Assembly: GCF_003012735.1 (NCBI RefSeq)
Contig: NZ_PXYI01000002.1
Coordinates: 310,001-374,000 of the forward strand
Reading direction: 5' to 3'
DNA length: 64,000 bases
From: Allosphingosinicella deserti
GTDB lineage: Bacteria > Pseudomonadota > Alphaproteobacteria > Sphingomonadales > Sphingomonadaceae
Shown here: positions 26,381 through 35,541 of the stretch, in pieces
How the letters are laid out: each line of letters opens with the position of its first letter
Position numbering within the stretch: position 1 is the first letter of the stretch
Notes under the pieces: generated by a model
What the model was told of the DNA's origin: nothing
The model's input: the letters and a program-made list of their open reading frames with translations, nothing else
Databases searched by the model: none
Translations under genes and position numbers: made by a program

Positions 26381-27070
26381 GTGGCCAATGTCGAACTGGC
26401 GGGCAGCGCGGTGTCGCCCGTCGCCCTGTTTCTTCAAGCGGACATCATCGTCAAGTCGGTGATGATCGGTCTTTTGCTCGCCAGTCTGTGGACTTGGGCG
26501 ATCATCATCGGTCATTGGTTGAAGGTTCGCCGTCTCTCGTCCGAGAGCGAGCGGTTCGAGAAGGAATTCTGGAAGGCCGACGACATCGATCGCTTCTACG
26601 AACAGCGCGGCAAGGCCGATATTCCGAGCGCCAAGGTGTTCGCGGCCGGAATCGCCGAATGGCGGCGCTCCACTGCCGGCACCAAGGTCGACCGCGAAGG
26701 CACCCGCGCACGCCTTGCCGTCGCGATGCACTCCGCCGTCGGCGCCGAGGTCGATCGCATCGCCAGCCGGCTCAACATCCTCGCCACGGTCGGTTCGGTG
26801 GCGCCGTTCGTCGGGCTGTTCGGTACCGTGTGGGGCATCATGCGCAGCTTCACGTCGATTGCCGGCGCCAACAACACCAGCCTGGCGGTGGTCGCCCCCG
26901 GCATCGCCGAGGCCCTGTTCGCGACTGCGCTCGGTCTGTTCGCGGCAATTCCCGCCGTGATCGCCTACAACCGCATGACCTACGGCGTGAATCGGATCGA
27001 GGCGCGGCTGCAGCGTTTCGCCGACGGCTTCCACGGCACGCTCAGCCGTGAGCTGGACCAAGAGGGCTGA
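26381..27070 (+). CDS. tolQ: Tol-Pal system protein TolQ
   Basis: This 229-residue inner-membrane proton-channel subunit has three membrane segments (about 20-40, 130-152 and 165-188). 'LNILATVGSVAPFVGLFGTVWGIM' features near residue 130 and 'GIAEALFATALGLFAAIPAVIAYN' features near 172 are the MotA/TolQ/ExbB signatures. I chose the GTG at 26381 because an AAGGAGAGG ribosome binding site lies upstream. With TolR it powers TolA to constrict the outer membrane during division. Confidence 0.93.
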   Translation: MANVELAGSAVSPVALFLQADIIVKSVMIGLLLASLWTWAIIIGHWLKVRRLSSESERFEKEFWKADDIDRFYEQRGKADIPSAKVFAAGIAEWRRSTAGTKVDREGTRARLAVAMHSAVGAEVDRIASRLNILATVGSVAPFVGLFGTVWGIMRSFTSIAGANNTSLAVVAPGIAEALFATALGLFAAIPAVIAYNRMTYGVNRIEARLQRFADGFHGTLSRELDQEG

Positions 27071-27072
27071 GC

Positions 27073-27515
<443 letters not shown>

Positions 27516-27516
<1 letters not shown>

Positions 27517-28463
27517 TGGATCGGGCGGAAGCAACCGGCTTCGGCATTGCCTTCGCGGGGCACGCCGCCCTGCTGGCGGTGCTCGCGTTCGGCCTTGCCA
27601 CCGCCAAGATCCCGAAGCCGCAGGCCGATCCGATCGAAGTGTCGTTCGTCGACGAGGTTGCGCTGGAAAGCCAGTCGCCGACGCCGACCGCCGAAGCGCC
27701 GGCGCCCCTGCTCGCCGAGGAGGAAGGCCCCGCGGAGCCCTCCGCGCCCGCCCCCATGCCGGAGCCGACACCCGCGCCCCCGGTCGAGCCGCAGCCACAG
27801 CCGCGGGTCGAGCCGCGGCCTCTGCCGCCGGCGCCGACGCCGACGCCGCGGCCCACCCCGAAGCCGACACCACCCTCGAGGCCGGTGCCGCGCCCGCAGC
27901 CCAAGGCCCAGCCACCCAGGCCGGCACAGCCGGCGCAGCCAAAAGCGTCTCAGCCCAAAGCGGCCCCGAAAGCCGCTGCGCAGAAAGCGCCGCAGCGGCC
28001 GACCCCGAAAGCCGGGAGTGGCAGCGGCGGTGCCCAGCAAAAGGCGGCGCCCAACGCACGACCGACCGGCCGCCTGAGCGGGCTGTTGAACGGAATCAGC
28101 GACAGGCCCTCCGAGAGCCGCTCGACCACTCCGCCGGCAGCAAAGGCGGGGCCTGCAGTGCAGGCGTCTCTTCAGCGCGCGGTTCGAGACCAACTGCGGC
28201 CGTATTGGAAATCGCCGACGGGAGCCGATGCCGACCAGCTTCGCACCTTGGTGACTGTGCGGCTCTCGCGCACCGGCGCCGTGCTCGACGTCGGCGACGT
28301 GCAGACCACCGGGATTACGCCGAGCAACCGTGCTCAGGTGAAGCTGCACCAGGAGCAGGCGGTCCGTGCCGTACGGCTTGCCGCCCCCTTCAAGCTTCCG
28401 GCAGAATATTACGACGCCTGGAAAGTGATCAGGCCCGCATTCGACAAGAGGCTCTCGCAATGA
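27516..28463 (+). CDS. tolA: Cell envelope protein TolA
   Basis: This 315-residue protein has one N-terminal membrane anchor (about residues 8-27). A long Pro/Ala/Lys-rich periplasmic linker (about 45-190) spans the periplasm, and a C-terminal TolA/TonB-like domain (about 215-315) contains 'VRDQLRPYWKSP' and 'LVTVRLSRTGAVLDVG'. It connects the TolQR motor to TolB-Pal. The linker is rich in PxP motifs and lacks the long helical EAAK repeats of E. coli TolA, a common alphaproteobacterial form. The stop overlaps tolB by ATGA. Confidence 0.92.
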
Positions 28464-29794
28464 AGACCGCACGCTCCCTGCTCGCCGGCCTTACCGCCGC
28501 CTTGGTCGCAACCGGCGCGGCCGCCCAGGATACGCCGCTTAGCGTCGACGTGACCGACACCAGCGCCGAGGACATGACCATTGCCGTGCCGGTGATGCCG
28601 ACCCCGGCAGTGGCCAATACCGTGGCGGGCACTACCGAGGCGCTGGGGCGTCAGGTCGCCGAAGTCGTTGCCGGCGATTTGTCGCGCAGCGGCCTGTTCA
28701 GGCCGGTCGGGCCGAACGGCGTTCGCGCGGTCAGCTTCCCGGAAGTAACCGCCCCCGCTTATGACGCTTGGACTGCCAGCGGCGCCGCGGCCCTGGTCCA
28801 GGGCTTCGTCCGCGCCAATGCCGACGGGCAGCTGACCGTCGGCTGCTATCTGTACGATGTCGCGCTGAAATCGGAGCTTACCCGTCAGGGCTATGTCGTC
28901 GCGCCGCGCGACTGGCGCCGCGCCGCCCACAAGTGCGCCGATGCGATCTACGCCCGCCTTTCCGGTGAGAGCCCGTTCTTCGACAGCCGCATCGCCTACA
29001 TTGCCGAGAGCGGGCCCAAGAACCGCCGGATCAAGCGGCTCGCGATCATGGATTCGGATGGCGCCAACCACCGCTTCCTGACCAATGGTCAGTCGACCGT
29101 GCTGACGCCGCGTTTCTCGCCCGATTACAAGCAGATCGTCTATCTCAGCTATATCGAGAACCGGCCGCGCATCTACGTTTACGACATCGGCACCGGCCGC
29201 CAGCGCGTGGTGACGGAGAGCGCCAATCAGACGTTCGCGCCGCGCTTCTCGCCAGATGGGCGCTGGATCCTCTATTCGATGGCGGTTGGCGGCAACACCG
29301 ACATCTATCGCATATCGGCCAATGGCGGCCAGCCGCAGCGGCTGACCAACACGCCGGGGATCGACGTCGGCGGCAGCTATTCGCCCGACGGATCGAAGAT
29401 CGTCTTCGAAAGCGATCGTTCGGGCAAGCAGCAGCTCTACGTGATGGATTCCGACGGTTCCAACCAGCGCCGGATCAGCTTCGGCGGCGGATCCTATGCG
29501 ACCCCCGAATGGAGCCCGCGCGGCGACCTCGTCGCCTTTACCAAGATCGCCGGCAATTTCCGGGTCGGCGTGATGACTCCGGATGGCGGCGGCGAGCGCC
29601 TGCTGACCAACAGCTGGCAGGACGAGGCACCGACCTGGTCGCCGAACGGCCGGGTTATCCAGTTCTTCCGCACCAGCCAGGGACGCAGCGGTGGCTCGAG
29701 CGTCTGGCAGGTCGATCTCACCGGCGTCAACGAACGCCGCATCCCGACCCCGCTGGAAGGCTCGGACCCCACCTGGGGACCGCTGCTTCCGTAA
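28460..29794 (+). CDS. tolB: Tol-Pal system beta-propeller protein TolB
   Basis: This 444-residue periplasmic protein has a signal peptide ending 'TGAAAQ' near residue 23. The N-terminal domain is followed by a six-bladed beta propeller built of WD40-like PD40 repeats, several with 'FSPDGRWILYS'-type motifs ('PRFSPDYKQIVY', 'SYSPDGSKIVFESDRSG', 'EWSPRGDLVAFT', 'TWSPNGRVIQFF'). It binds Pal and TolA. The ATG overlaps the tolA stop (ATGA). Confidence 0.95.
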   Translation: MKTARSLLAGLTAALVATGAAAQDTPLSVDVTDTSAEDMTIAVPVMPTPAVANTVAGTTEALGRQVAEVVAGDLSRSGLFRPVGPNGVRAVSFPEVTAPAYDAWTASGAAALVQGFVRANADGQLTVGCYLYDVALKSELTRQGYVVAPRDWRRAAHKCADAIYARLSGESPFFDSRIAYIAESGPKNRRIKRLAIMDSDGANHRFLTNGQSTVLTPRFSPDYKQIVYLSYIENRPRIYVYDIGTGRQRVVTESANQTFAPRFSPDGRWILYSMAVGGNTDIYRISANGGQPQRLTNTPGIDVGGSYSPDGSKIVFESDRSGKQQLYVMDSDGSNQRRISFGGGSYATPEWSPRGDLVAFTKIAGNFRVGVMTPDGGGERLLTNSWQDEAPTWSPNGRVIQFFRTSQGRSGGSSVWQVDLTGVNERRIPTPLEGSDPTWGPLLP

Positions 29795-29815
29795 GATCAA
29801 CGCAAGGAGAAGACG

Positions 29816-30352
29816 ATGAACTCAGCCAGCCTCAAGATCGTCGCGATCGCCGCGGCGCTCGCAATGACCGCCGGCTGCGGCAAGAAGGCGCCGAAGGAGC
29901 TTCCGCCTGCCCCGGTCTCCGACGGCACCGGTGCCGATGCCGGCACTGGCGATCCCAATGGCGGCGTCGGCGATGCCGTCGTGCCCGGCTCCCAGGCCGA
30001 TTTCGTTCGCACCGTCGGCCAGGGCCGCGACCGCATCCTGTTCGAGACCGACAGCTATTCGGTCGACGCCGAGGATCGCGCCGTACTCGACGCGCAGGCT
30101 GCCTGGCTGCAGGCCAATCCGAACGTCCGCGTGACCATCGAGGGGCATGCCGACGAACGCGGCACCCGCGAATATAATCTCGCACTCGGCGAACGCCGGG
30201 CGAATTCCGCCGCCGCCTATCTGCAGAGCCGCGGCATCTCGGCGAGCCGGATGAACGTGATCAGCTGGGGCAAGGAACGCCCGGAATCGCTCGGCTCAGA
30301 CGACAGCGCCTGGGCCCAGAACCGCCGCGCGGTGACGGTGGTCCCGCAATAA
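29816..30352 (+). CDS. pal: Peptidoglycan-associated lipoprotein Pal
   Basis: This 178-residue outer-membrane lipoprotein has a lipobox 'MTAGC' (Cys at residue 21), a Gly/Pro-rich linker, and an OmpA-like peptidoglycan-binding domain with 'ILFETDSYSVDAEDRAVLD', 'VTIEGHADERGTREYNLALG' features near residue 105 and 'NRRAVTV' at the end. It anchors the outer membrane to the cell wall and is the last gene of the tol-pal cluster. No cpoB gene follows. An AAGGAGAAG ribosome binding site precedes the ATG. Confidence 0.95.
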   Translation: MNSASLKIVAIAAALAMTAGCGKKAPKELPPAPVSDGTGADAGTGDPNGGVGDAVVPGSQADFVRTVGQGRDRILFETDSYSVDAEDRAVLDAQAAWLQANPNVRVTIEGHADERGTREYNLALGERRANSAAAYLQSRGISASRMNVISWGKERPESLGSDDSAWAQNRRAVTVVPQ

Positions 30353-30359
30353 GACGGTT

Positions 30360-30381
30360 CCTCTCCCCTTCAGGGGAGAGG
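30360..30381. terminator. Hairpin after pal (GGGGAG family)
   Basis: CCTCTCCCC (30360-30368), TTCA, GGGGAGAGG (30373-30381) is a perfect 9-bp hairpin 7 bases after the pal stop. It lacks a T tract and belongs by sequence to the same C-rich hairpin family as other intergenic elements here. It probably marks the 3' end of the tol-pal mRNA. Confidence 0.6.
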
Positions 30382-30432
30382 CTAGGAGAGGGGGCAGTCG
30401 GTGCGAGACTCACGTTCGAGATTCTCCCAGAC

Positions 30433-30461
30433 TCACCCTCTCCCCGGTGAGGAGAGGGTGA
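30433..30461. terminator. Second hairpin between pal and the convergent nuclease gene
   Basis: TCACCCTCTCC (30433-30443), CCGGTGA, GGAGAGGGTGA (30451-30461) is a perfect 11-bp stem that abuts the stop codon of the minus-strand nuclease gene at 30462. Together with the hairpin at 30360 it forms an inverted pair around a 50-base spacer. The pair looks like a dispersed repeat unit that has been placed as a bidirectional terminator. Confidence 0.6.
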
Positions 30462-31325
30462 TCAGGACAGCGCCTCGTCGAGCAACCGTGCGAGCCTGAT
30501 TCCGCCACGCGCGATCCGCGCCCGAACAACCGGGATCAGCCGCCGGGTCGTCGCCTCGTCCACGGTCGGCCGACCGGTCGGTGTCGGGCCGCACGGATCC
30601 GCCATCAGCGTGCCATAGGCGAATTCCCGCGCCGCCTCCCAATTCTCGCGGCTCCAATCCTCAACCGTTCCGGCCGCGATCGCCGGCCGCTCCGCCGTCG
30701 GCACTTCGGCGATCAGCGCCGCCGGACCGCCGGGCGGGTTGGAGATCCCGCGGTCGGCGAGATAGCCATCCCAGATCGTGTGGAGGTTGGTGCGCCCCGC
30801 GATCACGCCGTAATTGGCGCCGAAGCGGTTGCCGCCGAGATCGGCCTTGTCGCCGGCGTGGAGCGGCATGTGCAGATCGCCGACGAAATGGGCGAGGAAG
30901 GCGAGCGCCATCACCCGCTCCCGCACCGGCAGGCTCTCGTCTGCGAGCAGCTTGGCGTTGCGGGTGATCTGGGCGGAGACGCAATTGCCGTCGGCGCAAG
31001 GCGCCTTGAGGTCGAACGGCTTGCAGATGTCGACATTCTGGTAATGCCACGACGAGGAGTAGCTGAAGCGCTCCTTCAGCCCTTTCGCGCAGTCCGGCCA
31101 GTAAGCCGCATCCTCGATGGTGCGGATCGGGCAGGTTGGCGTCTCGAGGGTGCGGGAATGCGCGATCAGCCTATCGATCTTCGCGCGGGTTCCGGGCTTG
31201 GCCAGCATGTAGCCGATCCGGCCGACGCTGTGATGGCCATATTCCCACCATGCAGCGGCAGGAGAGGCGGCGAGCAGGAGGGCGAGAGAGACAAGGAGAC
31301 GCTTCAACATTCGTCGGATACTCAT
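30462..31325 (-). CDS. Secreted S1/P1-type zinc nuclease
   Basis: With ATG 31325 the product has 287 residues (31310 is an alternative start, 5 residues shorter). A signal peptide ends 'SPAAA' and the mature protein starts with Trp. In this family the N-terminal Trp together with 'GHHSVGRIG' supplies zinc ligands. 'WHYQNVDI' near residue 90, 'FLAHFVGDLHMPLHAGDKADLGGN' features near 140 and 'NLHTIWDGYL' near 175 hold the remaining His/Asp ligands of the tri-zinc site. It should degrade single-stranded DNA and RNA in the periplasm or outside the cell, perhaps for phosphate or nucleoside recovery. Confidence 0.9.
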   Translation of the reverse strand: MSIRRMLKRLLVSLALLLAASPAAAWWEYGHHSVGRIGYMLAKPGTRAKIDRLIAHSRTLETPTCPIRTIEDAAYWPDCAKGLKERFSYSSSWHYQNVDICKPFDLKAPCADGNCVSAQITRNAKLLADESLPVRERVMALAFLAHFVGDLHMPLHAGDKADLGGNRFGANYGVIAGRTNLHTIWDGYLADRGISNPPGGPAALIAEVPTAERPAIAAGTVEDWSRENWEAAREFAYGTLMADPCGPTPTGRPTVDEATTRRLIPVVRARIARGGIRLARLLDEALS

Positions 31326-31378
31326 ACGCTGCGGCACGCCGCCCATGCGCGGCGGTCATGACGCTTTGATGTCGAATT

Positions 31379-32305
31379 TCACTCGTCGGCGTAGATGGCG
31401 ACCTGCCGTCCGGCGGCCGAGGCGACGCCGCGATACATACCGGGCGTGTTGAAGGCAAAGGCGGCCTCGCCGGACGAAGTCACCACGATCACGCCGCCGG
31501 TGCCGCCGAGCGCGCCGACATCGGCGATCACCGTATCCGCCGCGGTCTGCACGTCCTCGCCGAGCATCCGCATCCGCGCGCAAATTTCCTGCGCCACCGT
31601 CGCGCGGATGAAATACTCGCCCGCCCCGGTGCAGGAGACCGCGCCGGAGCGATCGTCGGCGTAGGTGCCGCAGCCGATCAGCGGCGAGTCGCCGATCCGT
31701 GCCCAGCGCTTGCCGGTCAGGCCGCCGGTGGAGGTCGCCGCGGCGACATGTCCGTTCCGGTCGACGGCGACCGCGCCCACCGTCCCGTATTTGAGGTCCG
31801 CGTCGAACACGTCCGGCTGGGCGCGCATGTCTTCGAGGGCGGCGCGGCGCTCGGGCGTCGCGAAATATTCGGGCGGCGCCTGCTCGAGATCATTGTCCCG
31901 CGAATATTGGTCGGCGCCTTCGCGGCTGAGAAAGACGTGCGGGCTGCCCTCCATCACCATGCGGGCGAGGCTCACCGGATTCCGGGTCGCGCTGACCCCG
32001 GCGACGGCGCCAGCGTCGCGGTTGCGCCCGTCCATGATCGCGGCGTCCATTTCGATCGTGCCCTGATAGGTGAAGACCGAGCCGCGGCCGGCGTTGAAAT
32101 GCTGATCGTCCTCAAGCTCGCGGGCCGTAGCCTCGACCGCATCGAGGGCGCTGCCGCCCGCATCGAGAATCGCTGCTCCGGTGCGAAGCGCATGATCGAG
32201 CGCAGCTCGCACGGCGCCTTCCTGATCGGCGGAAAGAAGGTGCCGTTCGATGACTCCGGCCCCCCCGTGAATGACCAGCTTCCAGGGAACGGACGGATCG
32301 GACAT
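31379..32305 (-). CDS. Isoaspartyl peptidase / plant-type L-asparaginase (Ntn hydrolase)
   Basis: This 308-residue precursor is of the self-cleaving asparaginase_2 family. 'KLVIHGGAGVI' lies at the N-terminus, 'NAGRGSVFTYQGTIEMDAAIMDG' features near residue 72, and 'YGTVGAVAVD', whose Thr175 becomes the N-terminal nucleophile after autoprocessing. 'STGGLTGKRWARIGDSPLIG' features follow. It removes beta-aspartyl residues from damaged peptides and can hydrolyse asparagine. No signal peptide is visible from ATG 32305. It is divergent from the SPFH gene. Confidence 0.9.
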   Translation of the reverse strand: MSDPSVPWKLVIHGGAGVIERHLLSADQEGAVRAALDHALRTGAAILDAGGSALDAVEATARELEDDQHFNAGRGSVFTYQGTIEMDAAIMDGRNRDAGAVAGVSATRNPVSLARMVMEGSPHVFLSREGADQYSRDNDLEQAPPEYFATPERRAALEDMRAQPDVFDADLKYGTVGAVAVDRNGHVAAATSTGGLTGKRWARIGDSPLIGCGTYADDRSGAVSCTGAGEYFIRATVAQEICARMRMLGEDVQTAADTVIADVGALGGTGGVIVVTSSGEAAFAFNTPGMYRGVASAAGRQVAIYADE

Positions 32306-32404
32306 CTTCAAGCTCCGCAAAGGACTTAGGCGCAACGCGTCCGTCCCTATCCGTGCCGCCCGGGAGCGGCAAGCGCGGCGACTTCCGATTTCTCTTGCCC
32401 GATC

Positions 32405-32428
32405 ATATCGATATAAATATGATATCAT
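32405..32428. promoter_or_regulatory. Two adjacent 10-bp palindromes upstream of the SPFH-Arc pair
   Basis: ATATCGATAT (32405-32414) and ATGATATCAT (32419-32428) are each perfectly self-complementary, spaced by 4 bases, in a strongly AT-rich island within GC-rich DNA. They lie 20-45 bases before the SPFH start and just ahead of its CAGGAGGGAG ribosome binding site. The pattern is typical of an operator for a dimeric repressor, and may overlap the promoter. Which regulator binds is unknown; the linked ribbon-helix-helix protein is one candidate. Confidence 0.6.
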
Positions 32429-32448
32429 CATTCAGGAGGGAGAATGAC

Positions 32449-33360
32449 ATGAACGTGTCCCAGGGGAGTTCGGATCTGCGGGCGCTACGGCTGTCGCGGG
32501 AAATGCCGGCGCAGACGTCGAGCGGCTATGGCATGTTGCTGGTGGTGCTGCTCACCATCCTTGCCATCGGCGGCGGGCTGGCGGTCACCGCCTCCGGCGC
32601 CAGGTTGCTCGGCGTGCTGATCATGGGCGGATCTCTGCTGATCGGCCTTTTCGTGGCGTGCGGCTTCTATTTCCTGCAGCCCAACCAGGCCGCCGCGATC
32701 CTGCTGTTCGGTGATTATCGGGGAACCGATCGCACCACGGGCCTGCGTTGGTGCCTGCCCTGGCTGACTCGGACCAAGATCTCGACCCGGGTGCACAATG
32801 TCACGTCCGACCGGCTCAAGGTCAACGATCTGCGCGGCAATCCGATCGAGATTGCCTCGAACGTCGTCTTCCGGGTCACCGATACGGCGCAGGCGCTGTA
32901 CGACGTCGACGATTACAACAAGTTCGTGTTCGTGCAGATCGAAAGCGCGGTACGTGCGATCGGCGCGCGCTACCCTTATGACGATATCGAGCATCAGGAG
33001 ACGACCCTGCGCGGCAATGCCGACGTGGTCAGCGAGGAGCTGAAGGTCGAGCTTCAGGACCGGGTCGCGGTCGCGGGCATCACCATCGACGAATGCCGCC
33101 TGACCCATCTCGCTTACGCACAGGAGATCGCCCAGGCGATGCTCCGCCGCCAGCAGGCCGAAGCGGTGATCGCGGCGCGCCAGAAACTGGTCACCGGCGC
33201 GGTGACGATGGTCGAGAGCGCGCTGCAGATGCTGTCGGAGAAGCAGGTCGTGGAGCTCGACGATGAGCGCAGGGCGGCGATGGTTTCGAACCTGATGGTC
33301 GTGCTCTGCTCGGAACGCGACACCCAGCCGGTCGTCAATACCGGAACCCTCTACCAGTAG
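32449..33360 (+). CDS. SPFH-domain (stomatin/prohibitin-like) membrane protein
   Basis: This 303-residue protein has two membrane helices near the N-terminus (about residues 28-48 and 55-78). An SPFH domain follows: '[25 protein letters not shown]' features near 83, '[24 protein letters not shown]' features near 120, and '[19 protein letters not shown]' features near 160. The C-terminal helix is coiled-coil-like ('[23 protein letters not shown]' features). Such proteins organise membrane microdomains or form ring cages around membrane proteases. ATG 32449 follows GGAGGGAG. A small Arc-like gene follows 7 bases later. Confidence 0.9.
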   Translation: MNVSQGSSDLRALRLSREMPAQTSSGYGMLLVVLLTILAIGGGLAVTASGARLLGVLIMGGSLLIGLFVACGFYFLQPNQAAAILLFGDYRGTDRTTGLRWCLPWLTRTKISTRVHNVTSDRLKVNDLRGNPIEIASNVVFRVTDTAQALYDVDDYNKFVFVQIESAVRAIGARYPYDDIEHQETTLRGNADVVSEELKVELQDRVAVAGITIDECRLTHLAYAQEIAQAMLRRQQAEAVIAARQKLVTGAVTMVESALQMLSEKQVVELDDERRAAMVSNLMVVLCSERDTQPVVNTGTLYQ

Positions 33361-33367
33361 AACGACA

Positions 33368-33586
33368 ATGGCGCCGCCACCCAAAAAGGCCTTTCCGCTG
33401 CGCATCGAGCCGGCCCTGTGGGACGCGCTTGAGCGCACGGCGGGGGCCGAGTTCCGGAGTGTCAACGCGCAGATCGAGTGCCTCCTTCGGGAGGCGCTCC
33501 AGCGTCGCGGCGTCCGCATCGCGCCTCCGGAGCCACGTCGCCGCGGCCGGCCGCCTCGGGAAGAGAGTGGCGAAACCGAGGAGTGA
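33368..33586 (+). CDS. Arc-family ribbon-helix-helix DNA-binding protein
   Basis: This 72-residue protein has '[39 protein letters not shown]' features covering residues 6-45: a beta strand, two helices and the 'SVNAQIE.LLREAL' pattern of Arc-type repressors. A basic Arg/Pro-rich tail follows. It lies 7 bases after the SPFH gene, so they are almost surely co-transcribed. It may repress its own operon through the palindromes at 32405-32428. No toxin gene is adjacent, so I do not call an antitoxin. Confidence 0.85.
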   Translation: MAPPPKKAFPLRIEPALWDALERTAGAEFRSVNAQIECLLREALQRRGVRIAPPEPRRRGRPPREESGETEE

Positions 33587-33665
33587 CGATGCTGTTCGGG
33601 TGCAGGAAAGGCTACCGCACTCTGCCCGGCTTTCGCCTTCGGACTCAAACCTCTATATGGGGTCC

Positions 33666-34808
33666 ATGTCAGTACGTCCGTGGCGCGACATCGCGCGTCG
33701 TCCTTCCCGTCAGATCATGGTCGGCAACGTCGCCGTCGGCGGCGATGCGCCCGTCACCGTGCAGACGATGACCAACACCATCACCGCGGACGTCAAGGCG
33801 ACGATCGACCAGATCCGCCGCTGCGAGGAAGCAGGCGCCGACATCATCCGCGTCTCCTGCCCCGACGAAGCGTCGACCGCGGCGCTGAAGCAGATCGTCC
33901 GTGCCGCGCACGTCCCGATCGTCGCCGACATCCACTTCCACTACAAGCGCGCGCTCGAGGCGGCCGATGCCGGCGCTGCCTGCCTGCGCATCAATCCCGG
34001 CAATATCGGCTCGGACGACCGGGTCCGCGAGGTCGTCAACGCCGCCAAGGCCAATGGCTGTGCGATCCGGATCGGCGTCAACGCCGGCAGCCTGGAACGT
34101 GATCTGCTCGAGAAATATGGCGAGCCCTGTCCCGAGGCTCTGGTCGAGAGTGCGCTCGATCATATCCGCCTGCTCGAGGATCATGATTTCCGCGAATATA
34201 AGGTCGCCGTGAAGGCCTCCGACGTCTTCCTCGCAGTCGCCGCCTACCAGCAGCTCGCCGAAGCCGTCGATTGCCCGCTCCATCTCGGCATCACCGAAGC
34301 CGGTGGCCTGCGCGGCGGCACCGTCAAGAGCGCGATCGGTATCGGCGCGCTGCTCTGGTTCGGGATGGGCGACACGATTCGCGTCTCGCTCTCGGCCGAG
34401 CCGGAGGAAGAGGTCCGCGTCGGCTTCGAGATCCTGAAGGGTCTCGGCATCCGCAACCGCGGCGTCCGGGTCGTCTCCTGCCCGTCCTGCGCCCGTCAGG
34501 GCTTCGACGTCATTCGCACCGTCCAGACGCTGGAGGAGCGGCTGCAGCATATTCGCACGCCGATGTCGCTGTCGGTGCTCGGCTGCGTCGTCAACGGTCC
34601 CGGCGAAGCCCGCGAGACCGACATCGGCATCACCGGCGGCGGCAACGGCAAGCACATGGTCTACCTGTCGGGCGTCACCGATCACCATGTCCGCGACGAT
34701 GACATGGTCGAGCATATCGTCCGCCTGGTCGAAGCCAAGGCCGCAGAGATCGAGGCGGCGCGCGTCGCTGCCGACGCAGCGGGGCTAATCGGGGTCGCCG
34801 CGGAGTGA
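33666..34808 (+). CDS. ispG: (E)-4-hydroxy-3-methylbut-2-enyl-diphosphate synthase
   Basis: This 380-residue [4Fe-4S] enzyme of the MEP isoprenoid pathway reductively opens methylerythritol cyclodiphosphate. It has '[16 protein letters not shown]' near residue 11, '[14 protein letters not shown]' near 30, 'LRINPGNIG' near 105, and the cluster Cys residues in '[12 protein letters not shown]' near 275 and '[11 protein letters not shown]' near 310. ATG 33666 is preferred; an ATG at 33657 would add 3 residues. Its stop overlaps the cation transporter start (GTGA). Confidence 0.95.
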   Translation: MSVRPWRDIARRPSRQIMVGNVAVGGDAPVTVQTMTNTITADVKATIDQIRRCEEAGADIIRVSCPDEASTAALKQIVRAAHVPIVADIHFHYKRALEAADAGAACLRINPGNIGSDDRVREVVNAAKANGCAIRIGVNAGSLERDLLEKYGEPCPEALVESALDHIRLLEDHDFREYKVAVKASDVFLAVAAYQQLAEAVDCPLHLGITEAGGLRGGTVKSAIGIGALLWFGMGDTIRVSLSAEPEEEVRVGFEILKGLGIRNRGVRVVSCPSCARQGFDVIRTVQTLEERLQHIRTPMSLSVLGCVVNGPGEARETDIGITGGGNGKHMVYLSGVTDHHVRDDDMVEHIVRLVEAKAAEIEAARVAADAAGLIGVAAE

Positions 34809-35449
34809 GCGGCCATTGTTGCCACGGCAAGGGCCAGGAGCTCGAGCGGATTGCGCTTCACAAGGATATCAGGCGCGTCCTCGTCGTGGTGATGATGCTC
34901 AACCTGATGATGTTCGTGGTCGAGTTCGGGGCTGGCCTGGTGGCGAATTCCGCGGCGCTGATGGCCGATTCGGTCGACATGCTCGGCGATGGCCTGGTTT
35001 ACGGGCTGAGCCTCTACGCGCTCGACCGGTCGCTTCGCTGGCGGGCCGGATCCGCCCTGATCAAGGGCGGCTTCATCCTGTTGCTCGGTCTCGGCGTGAT
35101 CGTCGAGATCGTGGTGAAGCTCATCATGGGTGAGCCGCCGGCCTCGGGGCTGATGCTGGTGTTCGGAACCATGGCGCTGATCGTCAACCTCAGCTGTGTC
35201 GGTCTGCTCTGGCCGTACCGCCGCCATGATGTAAACCTGTCGAGCACTTTCGAATGCTCGCGCAACGACGTCCTCGCCAATCTCGGCGTCCTCGCTGCGG
35301 CGGGGCTTGTCGCCGTGACGAGCTCGCCTTGGCCCGATGCCGCGATCGCCGCGATCATCGCCTTCCTGTTCATCCGCTCGTCCATCCGCGTGATCCGCGA
35401 GGCCTGGCCGCAATTCCACCATCGACACGCCGCCGCCGCGGCCGAATAA
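34805..35449 (+). CDS. Cation diffusion facilitator-like transporter
   Basis: This 214-residue protein has about six membrane segments. '[31 protein letters not shown]' features near residue 37 include the Asp residues of the CDF metal site; a second Asp/Asn pair is in '[12 protein letters not shown]' near 152. The N-terminus 'SGHCCHGKG' is rich in Cys and His, suggesting soft-metal capture. It is shorter than canonical CDF exporters because it lacks the C-terminal cytoplasmic domain. Probably exports Zn or a similar ion. It starts with GTG overlapping the ispG stop. Confidence 0.87.
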   Translation: MSGHCCHGKGQELERIALHKDIRRVLVVVMMLNLMMFVVEFGAGLVANSAALMADSVDMLGDGLVYGLSLYALDRSLRWRAGSALIKGGFILLLGLGVIVEIVVKLIMGEPPASGLMLVFGTMALIVNLSCVGLLWPYRRHDVNLSSTFECSRNDVLANLGVLAAAGLVAVTSSPWPDAAIAAIIAFLFIRSSIRVIREAWPQFHHRHAAAAAE

Positions 35450-35541
35450 GGCTGTCGGCGCCGGGGCAAGATTTCGTCCTTGCGACGGCGCCCTTGGACC
35501 GGCGAAAAGGTGGCTTCCGTTCGCTCGAACCGGGGAGCCCG

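Noticed and set aside
27640-28060. Repetitive DNA or a repeat element
   Set aside because: The Pro/Ala/Lys-rich codon runs are the linker of TolA, a normal low-complexity coding segment.
33368-33586. Antitoxin of a toxin-antitoxin pair
   Set aside because: The protein is Arc-like but its only close partner is an SPFH protein; no toxin-like gene is adjacent.
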